This document shows positions 5,752 to 10,205 of a stretch of DNA of 10,205 nt, piece after piece. Position 1 is the first letter of the stretch. Each line of letters starts with the position of its first letter. Location of the stretch: the NCBI GenBank assembly GCA_910587205.1, contig CAJULZ010000099.1:1-10205 (forward strand). Direction: 5' to 3'. The notes under the pieces were generated by a model, which was not told where the DNA came from, ran no database searches, and was given only the letters and a program-made list of their open reading frames with translations. Position numbers and translations under genes: made by a program. The DNA is from an uncultured Oscillospiraceae bacterium (lineage in GTDB: Bacteria > Bacillota > Clostridia > Oscillospirales > Oscillospiraceae).

Positions 5752-6789
5752 ATGCGAGTTGCAATTCTGGGCTGCGGCGCCATGGGGACCGTGATGGGCG
5801 CTTACCTGACGCAGAACGGCTGCCCGGTGGACATGGTAGACAATTACCAGGCCCACGTGGACGCTCTCAATGAAACCGGGGCCCACATCGTCGGCATGGT
5901 GGACAAGCGCGTGCCTGTTCGCGCCATGACACCGGAGCAGATGGAAGGGATCTATGATCTGGTGTTCCTGTTCACCAAGCAGACCGCCAATAATCAGGTG
6001 CTGCCCGCCCTGCTGCCCCACCTGGGGGAGCACAGCACGGTATGCACCCTGCAAAACGGCGTGCCGGAGCCCTATGTGGCCCGCCACGTGGGGGCGGGGC
6101 GCACCGTGGGGGGGACCGTACTCTGGGGGGCGACGTTCCTTTCCCCCGGCGTGTCCGAGCTCACCCAGAACATCTCGAAAAACAACCACCTCTTTGAAAT
6201 CGGCGAAGTGGACGGCAGCGTGGGCCCCAGGATCCGCCAGGTAGCGGAGGTGCTGGGGAAGATGGGCCGCCCGGCCAAAGTGACAGATCAGCTCATGGCC
6301 TCCCGCTGGGGCAAGCTGATCAACAACACCTGCATGAGCGGTATGTCCGCCGTGTGCGGGGCCACTTTCGGCGGGGTGCTGGGAAACCCCACTGCCCGGG
6401 CCTGCCTCAGCTACCTGGGGCGCGAGGTCAAGCAGTGCTGCGAGGCGGCGGGCTACAAGCTGCCCCTGCTCCTAAATGAGCAGCTTCCGGACAGCCTGGA
6501 CTTGGCGGACCATACCATGTACGACGCCAACCAGACCATGTTCCAGGTGATGTACCAGGACATGCACGCCGCAAAGGCCAGTATGCTCCAAGACCTGGAG
6601 AAGGGGAAACAGACAGAGGTCACCATGATTAACGGTTTCGTCTGCCAAACTGGGGCTCAGCACGGCATCCCCACCCCCTTCAATGATAAGGTGGTGGAAA
6701 TCGTGACAAAGATTGAGGCGGGAGAACTGCCCCTGTCCATGGAGAACCTGCGCCTGTTCCCGCGTGAGTGGTTTTCCTATCCCGTGTGA
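5752..6789 (+). CDS. Ketopantoate-reductase-like NAD(P)-dependent dehydrogenase (ApbA/PanE family), copy 2
   Basis: A 345-residue paralog of the dehydrogenase at 2895-3926, alignable over its whole length with nearly identical residue numbering. The nucleotide-binding loop is AILGCGAMGTVMGA (G7, G9, G12). TLQNG is at 99-103, the family lysine is K188 in SRWGKLINNTCMSGMSA, and E289 lies in SMLQDLEKGKQTEVTMING. Clear differences from copy 1 include Cys8 for Ala in the Rossmann loop, the segment after K188 (NNTCMSG against MNATFSG), and residues about 235-265, which suggest a different substrate or direction. The ATG follows AAAGGAGG at 7 bases. It is the first gene behind the plus-strand sigma-54 promoter and is followed by a transport pair, so it probably oxidises (or reduces) the imported compound. 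As with copy 1, no pantothenate genes are nearby. Confidence 0.9.
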   Translation: MRVAILGCGAMGTVMGAYLTQNGCPVDMVDNYQAHVDALNETGAHIVGMVDKRVPVRAMTPEQMEGIYDLVFLFTKQTANNQVLPALLPHLGEHSTVCTLQNGVPEPYVARHVGAGRTVGGTVLWGATFLSPGVSELTQNISKNNHLFEIGEVDGSVGPRIRQVAEVLGKMGRPAKVTDQLMASRWGKLINNTCMSGMSAVCGATFGGVLGNPTARACLSYLGREVKQCCEAAGYKLPLLLNEQLPDSLDLADHTMYDANQTMFQVMYQDMHAAKASMLQDLEKGKQTEVTMINGFVCQTGAQHGIPTPFNDKVVEIVTKIEAGELPLSMENLRLFPREWFSYPV

Positions 6790-6850
6790 AAAACCCCAGC
6801 CCGCCGGCGCAGGTACGGGGTTCCCCGGGCCGGCGCAGACCGGTGTTTTT
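6790..6850 (+). terminator. Intercistronic GC-rich hairpin, possibly a leaky terminator
   Basis: Immediately after the KPR2 stop, A/C-rich AAAAC can pair with GTTTT at the far end. Inside it CGCCGGC pairs with GCCGGCG, and CGGG pairs with CCCG around a GTTC loop. A run of five T (6846-6850) follows. The same stretch contains a 10-base direct repeat GCCGGCGCAG. It could lower or process transcription between the dehydrogenase and the transport genes. The pairing is interrupted, so termination strength is uncertain. Confidence 0.4.
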
Positions 6851-6882
6851 AAGAACATAAAATAACAAGGAGGTTATGGTTC

Positions 6883-7038
6883 ATGGTATCGTTTTTCCCG
6901 TTTATTGCTTGGGGCGCTGTGATCGTCATTGGTTTGGTGGTCTATCTGGGCGTGGCCACGAGGATTGAGAAGTCCGGCCTGCCCCGGCTGGGCGCCACCG
7001 GGAATCTCTTTACCTGCGATCCCGACGCGAAGAAATAG
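6883..7038 (+). CDS. 51-residue single-span membrane protein, putative symporter accessory subunit
   Basis: ATG at 6883 follows a strong AAGGAGG site (6867-6873) at 9 bases. The product starts MVSFFPFIAWGAVIVIGLVV and has one hydrophobic helix at about residues 3-25. A basic patch (TRIEKSG) and a short polar tail ending CDPDAKK follow. It stands directly upstream of the sodium:solute symporter, with a 46-base gap holding that gene's ribosome site. Small one-helix proteins encoded next to symporters of this family are known in Firmicutes, and I infer that this is such a partner. I do not recognise a specific named family from the residues alone. Its good ribosome site, conserved-looking position and membrane helix argue that it is real despite its length. 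Confidence 0.72.
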   Translation: MVSFFPFIAWGAVIVIGLVVYLGVATRIEKSGLPRLGATGNLFTCDPDAKK

Positions 7039-7084
7039 CCTGTATGGGCATACTTCAATTGTAGCAGAGGAGGAGTCATAATCC

Positions 7085-8629
7085 ATGAAAAATGCGATTT
7101 ATATCGGCATATTCGTCGTTTATTTCTTGTTTATTATCATTACGTCCCTGCGCAGCTCCAAAAAGGTGGAAACCATGAGCGACTTCACCACCGGCGGGAA
7201 CAAAATGGGCCTGCTGCTGGGCGTGGGGACCTCCATGGCCACCTGGCTGTCGGTGGCCTCGGTCATGGGCGTGCCGGGCAATATTTATTCCCGCGGCGTC
7301 TGCGCCGTGTTCGGCTGGGTGGCAGGCTGGTTCCTGGCCACGGGCCTGATGCCCCTGGTCGCCTATAAAATCCGCCGCCCCGAGGTGCCCAGCCGCACGT
7401 TCCCCGAGTTTATGCGGACCCGCTACGATCCGTTTACCGAAAAGAGCCCGATCCAGATCTTCTCCGCCGCCATTGAGCTGGTCGGCTACTTCGTCTTTTC
7501 CTATATCCAGATCCAGGGCTTCGGGATTGTCTTTTCCACCCTCACCGGCATCCCCTACCCCATCGCCTGCCTGTGCTTCATGATCCTGCTGATCTTCACC
7601 TGCATGGGCGGCTTTGAGTCCGTGGCCGCTACCGATACCCTGAACGCCTCGCTGATCCTGGTGGGCGTCATCGCCGCCATGATTGCCGTGCTGACAGAGT
7701 GCGGCGGCGTGGGCGCGATCTTCGCCAATTTCGCCACCACCACCGCCCCGGTCGTAGAGGGCGGCGAACCCCTGGTGGCGGGCATCCTGGGCAGCAACTG
7801 GGGCACCCTGGGGGCAAGCGTGTGCATTTCCTATTTCCTGTCCAACTGCTTCGGCTCCACGGTCGCGCCCCACTGGGTTTCCCGCTTCATGGCCCCCCGC
7901 AACGCGAAAACTGCGGCCCTGCAGATGTTCCTGGTCATGGTGATCCTCATCGCCGTGTTCTGCCCCCTGATCCTCATCGGCATGGGCGGCAAAATGATTA
8001 TGCCCAGTCTCCCCGAGGGCATTACCAGCGACTATATGTTCCCCCGCCTGATTATGGATCATATCCACCCAGTCCTGGGCGCACTGGCCCTCACGGCCAT
8101 CTGCGCCGCCGCCGTCTCCACCGCCAATTCCATGCTCCTGCACTGCTCCACCTCCTTGATCTATGACATCAAGCGGGTACTGCAGGGCGGCGAGGCCTCC
8201 GAGGCGGAGGACGCCAAGACCACCAAGCAGCTTCGGATCACCATCCTCTCCCTGGGCGTCATTGCCGTCATCTGCGCGATTGGCCAGTTCTCCCTGCTGG
8301 CCGACGGCTTCACCTACGTCTACGGCGCGTTCGGCTCCATGTTCTTTGCCTCCATCTGGCTTGGCCTCTATGTCAAGCGGATGAACAACGCTGCCGCCTT
8401 TGCCTCCATGCTTACGGGGCTGGCGGCCTACATCTACTGTATGGTCGCCGGCGCCCCCTTTGGCCTGCCTGCCTTCATCGTCTCCTGCGGGCTTTCCCTT
8501 GTCGCCGCGGCAATCGGCATCCTCGTGGGCAAGAAGCCCCCGCTGGAGGCCTATGAGAGCTACTTCAGCGACAATGTGAGCGCAAAGACCCTGGAGGTGG
8601 CCCATAAGATCCGCAAGGACGTTGTGTAA
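7085..8629 (+). CDS. Sodium:solute symporter (SSS family)
   Basis: A 514-residue, very hydrophobic protein with about 12-13 membrane segments, the usual size and architecture of SSS (LeuT-fold) Na+-coupled carriers. Diagnostic stretches are DFTTGGNKMGLLLGVGTSMA (33-52) followed by WLSVASVMGVPGNIYSRG in the first core helices. GGFESVAATDTLNA (175-188) matches the GG..AV..TD signature loop. AAAVSTANSMLLHCST, near residues 340-355, holds the Ser/Thr-rich region associated with Na+ binding. The start ATG follows AGAGGAGGAG. The ligand cannot be read from sequence. Its place between a dehydrogenase and a keto-acid cleavage enzyme suggests uptake of an organic or amino acid degraded by this island. 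It is expected to be under the 5699-5715 sigma-54 promoter, together with the small membrane protein. Confidence 0.93.
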   Translation: MKNAIYIGIFVVYFLFIIITSLRSSKKVETMSDFTTGGNKMGLLLGVGTSMATWLSVASVMGVPGNIYSRGVCAVFGWVAGWFLATGLMPLVAYKIRRPEVPSRTFPEFMRTRYDPFTEKSPIQIFSAAIELVGYFVFSYIQIQGFGIVFSTLTGIPYPIACLCFMILLIFTCMGGFESVAATDTLNASLILVGVIAAMIAVLTECGGVGAIFANFATTTAPVVEGGEPLVAGILGSNWGTLGASVCISYFLSNCFGSTVAPHWVSRFMAPRNAKTAALQMFLVMVILIAVFCPLILIGMGGKMIMPSLPEGITSDYMFPRLIMDHIHPVLGALALTAICAAAVSTANSMLLHCSTSLIYDIKRVLQGGEASEAEDAKTTKQLRITILSLGVIAVICAIGQFSLLADGFTYVYGAFGSMFFASIWLGLYVKRMNNAAAFASMLTGLAAYIYCMVAGAPFGLPAFIVSCGLSLVAAAIGILVGKKPPLEAYESYFSDNVSAKTLEVAHKIRKDVV

Positions 8630-8652
8630 TCCATATCCCGTAATCATCTGTA

Positions 8653-8693
8653 GAAAACGGCCTGTCTGCCTTCCGGCCAGACAGGCCGTTTTC
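8653..8693 (+). terminator. 16-bp perfect hairpin between symporter and BKACE2
   Basis: Arms 8653-8668 (GAAAACGGCCTGTCTG) and 8678-8693 pair completely around a 9-base loop CCTTCCGGC. The 3' arm ends in TTTTC, so it resembles a rho-independent terminator on either strand, though the U-run is short. It starts 23 bases after the symporter stop and ends 49 bases before BKACE2. Either it ends the KPR2-symporter transcript or it reduces read-through into BKACE2. Confidence 0.7.
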
Positions 8694-8742
8694 AAAGATC
8701 CATCCGCGGCAGCCAAAATTATGTCATTGAGGAGTGCTTACC

Positions 8743-9591
8743 ATGTCTGATTTAAAGAACAAGCGTATTATCTCTGTCGCCACCACCGGCGCCTGGCCCA
8801 AGAAGGAGAACAATCCCGACGTCCCCCTCCAGCCTGACGAGATTGCCGAGGAAATTTACCAATGCTGGAAAATCGGCGCCGCCGTGGCCCACATCCATGT
8901 CCGGGACAAGGAAGGCAACGACTCCATGGAGGTGGAAACCTTCAAAGAAGTTATCGACCTGCTCCATAACAACCATCCCGACTGTGACGTCATCCTCAAC
9001 CTCACCTCCGCCGGCGGCATCGCCAACTCCGAGGAGGCCCGAATGGCCCCCTTCATCCAGCTCAAGCCCGAGATGGCCAGCTTTGACTGCGGCACCATGA
9101 ATTGGATGTACTTCGGTATCTTCAACAACAACCCGCCTTTTCTGGAGAAGATGGGCAAGGCTATGCTGGAAGCCGGTGTCAAGCCGGAGATCGAGGTATT
9201 CAACCCAGCCATGATCCACGACGCCGCTTACTATTTGAAGAAGGGCTTTCTAAAAGCCCCGTTACATTTCCAGTTCTGCATGGGCTGCGCCAATGGCAGC
9301 CCTGCCACCGTCGAGGATCTGGTATTCATGAAGTCCACCTTGGAGCGTGTCTGCCCCGGCTCTACCTGGAGCGCCTTTGGCGTGGGTAAAGGCGCCATGG
9401 AGATCATGTACGCCGCTATCGCCGCCGGCGGCCACATCCGCGTGGGCATGGAGGACAACGTGATATACAGGAAAGGCGTTCTGGCCCAGAGCAATATGCA
9501 GCTCATCGCCCGGGCCCGCCGGGTCATAGAGGAGTTCGGCTGCGAAGCGGCCACGCCCAATGAGGCCCGGGAACTGCTGGGCCTCAGGTAA
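8743..9591 (+). CDS. Beta-keto acid cleavage enzyme (BKACE/Kce family), copy 2
   Basis: A 282-residue paralog of the enzyme at 2002-2847. The metal-site residues are conserved: H50 and H52 in AHIHVRD, and R233 and E237 in HIRVGMEDN. So are KPEIEVFNPAMI, GVLAQSN and the C-terminal ATPNEARELLGL. The expected reaction is beta-keto acid plus acetyl-CoA giving acetoacetate plus an acyl-CoA. As in copy 1, Trp18 (TTGAWP) replaces the Glu that Kce uses for its amino substrate. Differences in the middle (NWMYFGIFNNN against NWQNRTVFENH) lie in loops that may shape the pocket. The ATG at 8743 was chosen for its GAGGAG 8 bases upstream; the in-frame GTG at 8734 overlaps that site. A strong hairpin separates it from the symporter, and I see no clear separate promoter in the 49 bases between. 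Confidence 0.92.
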   Translation: MSDLKNKRIISVATTGAWPKKENNPDVPLQPDEIAEEIYQCWKIGAAVAHIHVRDKEGNDSMEVETFKEVIDLLHNNHPDCDVILNLTSAGGIANSEEARMAPFIQLKPEMASFDCGTMNWMYFGIFNNNPPFLEKMGKAMLEAGVKPEIEVFNPAMIHDAAYYLKKGFLKAPLHFQFCMGCANGSPATVEDLVFMKSTLERVCPGSTWSAFGVGKGAMEIMYAAIAAGGHIRVGMEDNVIYRKGVLAQSNMQLIARARRVIEEFGCEAATPNEARELLGLR

Positions 9592-9824
9592 CTGCTTTTA
9601 CCGGTCCGTGTCCAATTCTTCAATGCGGCTGCTTGCGTATGTAACAAAAGCGGAAGCCGCGCGCCGCCTCGCAGACCACGCTGGTCTTGTTCTTTTCCTG
9701 AGAGCGGATTTCCTATGCCTTCCGTTACATGGGGTTCTACTGACGGAACGATATGGAGGCCGCGTTTCTGGCTGCTGTGCTCAATTGCCGTCTGGATGTA
9801 CGGCCTGCTGGCGCCAACTACACC
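9592..9824. other. Intergenic stretch without a recognised gene
   Basis: This lies between BKACE2 and the hairpin before purA. Frames are open on both strands for some distance (for example a plus-strand frame running to 9843), but none has a ribosome site or familiar residues. ATGTAAC (about 9639) and GTTACAT (about 9723) form a weak, widely spaced inverted pair. It could be a gene remnant, but I cannot name a source. Confidence 0.5.
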
Positions 9825-9859
9825 AAAAGGGCAGCAATCATAATGACTGCTGCCCTTTT
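9825..9859. terminator. Bidirectional terminator between BKACE2 and purA
   Basis: A 12-bp perfect stem pairs AAAAGGGCAGCA (9825-9836) with TGCTGCCCTTTT (9848-9859) around an 11-base loop, ending in T4 on both strands. It is 33 bases past the purA stop on the minus strand and is probably its terminator. It also serves the convergent BKACE2 transcript. Confidence 0.82.
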
Positions 9860-9892
9860 GCTTTGTCCCAAAGAATAAGCGAGGCCGGTATC

Positions 9893-10205
9893 TCAGCGCT
9901 TCCGCAGGGCGATCTCGTGGCGTTTGGGGCCGGTGGACACGATCGTGATGGGCGCCCCGATGCACTTTTCCAAAAACTCCACATAGCCCTTGGCATTGGC
10001 GGGAAGGGCGTCATAATCGGTGACGCCCCGCACATCGCACTTCCAGCCGGGCAGAGTCTCAAACACCGGCTTTGCCCGCATCAGCCGGGGCACGGTGGGG
10101 AACATGTCCGTCACTTCCCCGTCGATCTCATAACCCACGCACACTTTGATCTCGTCCAGGTAGCCCATCACGTCCAGACAGGTCAACGCCACCTGGGTGG
10201 CCCCC
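9893..10205 (-). CDS. purA: Adenylosuccinate synthetase, C-terminal part (cut by window edge)
   Basis: The last ~103 residues of PurA, which joins IMP and aspartate with GTP to form adenylosuccinate in the first committed step of AMP synthesis. Family blocks in order are LTCLDVMGYLDEIKVCVGYE, KPVFETLPGWK, LPANAKGYVEFLEK and the C-terminal STGPKRHEIALRKR. These belong to the GTP- and substrate-binding C-terminal region; the remainder lies beyond base 10205. A GTG codon at 10190-10192 is internal and not a start, since the frame stays open and homologous to the edge. It is convergent to BKACE2 and ends before a strong hairpin. Housekeeping gene, unrelated to the catabolic island. Confidence 0.93.
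   Translation of the reverse strand, partial: GATQVALTCLDVMGYLDEIKVCVGYEIDGEVTDMFPTVPRLMRAKPVFETLPGWKCDVRGVTDYDALPANAKGYVEFLEKCIGAPITIVSTGPKRHEIALRKR

Noticed and set aside
2895..6789. Pantothenate biosynthesis locus based on the PanE-like genes
   Set aside because: No panB, panC or panD nearby, two paralogs, sigma-54 control and BKACE neighbours all point to catabolism instead.
7076..8716. Very long open frame (546 codons) antisense to the symporter
   Set aside because: It is low-complexity in G, D, H and A, as expected from the complement of GC-biased codons. The plus-strand frame encodes a clear SSS transporter with a proper ribosome site.
2002..9591. Lysine (3,5-diaminohexanoate) fermentation cluster
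   Set aside because: No aminomutase, diaminohexanoate dehydrogenase or typical lysine-pathway neighbours are in the window, and both BKACE copies lack the amine-binding Glu expected of Kce.
9231..9965. Minus-strand open frame of 244 codons spanning the BKACE2 end and the intergenic region
   Set aside because: It starts inside purA in another frame and runs antisense to BKACE2, with no recognisable domain or ribosome site.

Overview
The window looks like chromosomal DNA of an anaerobic Firmicute. The GC-rich coding, strong AGGAGG-type ribosome binding sites and mix of families (Kce/BKACE enzymes, ketopantoate-reductase-like dehydrogenases, a sigma-54 activator, a Na+/solute symporter) fit a gut clostridial lineage of the Oscillospiraceae type. 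That placement is inferred from composition and gene content, not from a marker gene.

Bases 1-1553 are visibly more AT-rich than the rest and hold the decayed end of a mobile element. There is a 5'-truncated serine recombinase (minus strand), a response regulator with two compensating frameshifts, and a sensor kinase cut off right after its HAMP domain. A hairpin terminator at 1439-1486 closes this block.

Bases 1578-9591 form a compact catabolic island built around one sigma-54-dependent activator (4196-5620, minus strand). To its left runs a minus-strand operon: ketopantoate-reductase-like dehydrogenase (KPR1), beta-keto acid cleavage enzyme (BKACE1), MaoC-type hydratase. To its right runs a plus-strand gene series: a second dehydrogenase (KPR2), a 51-residue membrane microprotein, a sodium:solute symporter and a second cleavage enzyme (BKACE2). 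Both flanking transcription units start with a consensus -24/-12 promoter (3988-4003 minus; 5699-5715 plus). The activator has its own sigma-A-type promoter, framed by an inverted repeat. This is strong internal evidence that the genes are one regulon.

Proposed logic (inference): the symporter imports an organic acid, a KPR-like enzyme oxidises a hydroxyl to a keto group, and BKACE combines the beta-keto acid with acetyl-CoA to give acetoacetate and a new acyl-CoA. The MaoC protein then (de)hydrates an acyl-CoA. The substrate is unknown. Both BKACE copies carry Trp where the lysine-pathway enzyme Kce (as I recall it) has its amine-binding Glu, so the classical lysine substrate is unlikely.

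Bases 9592-9892 are a short intergenic stretch with a strong bidirectional hairpin. The window ends inside the 3' part of purA (minus strand), an ordinary housekeeping gene marking the right border of the island.
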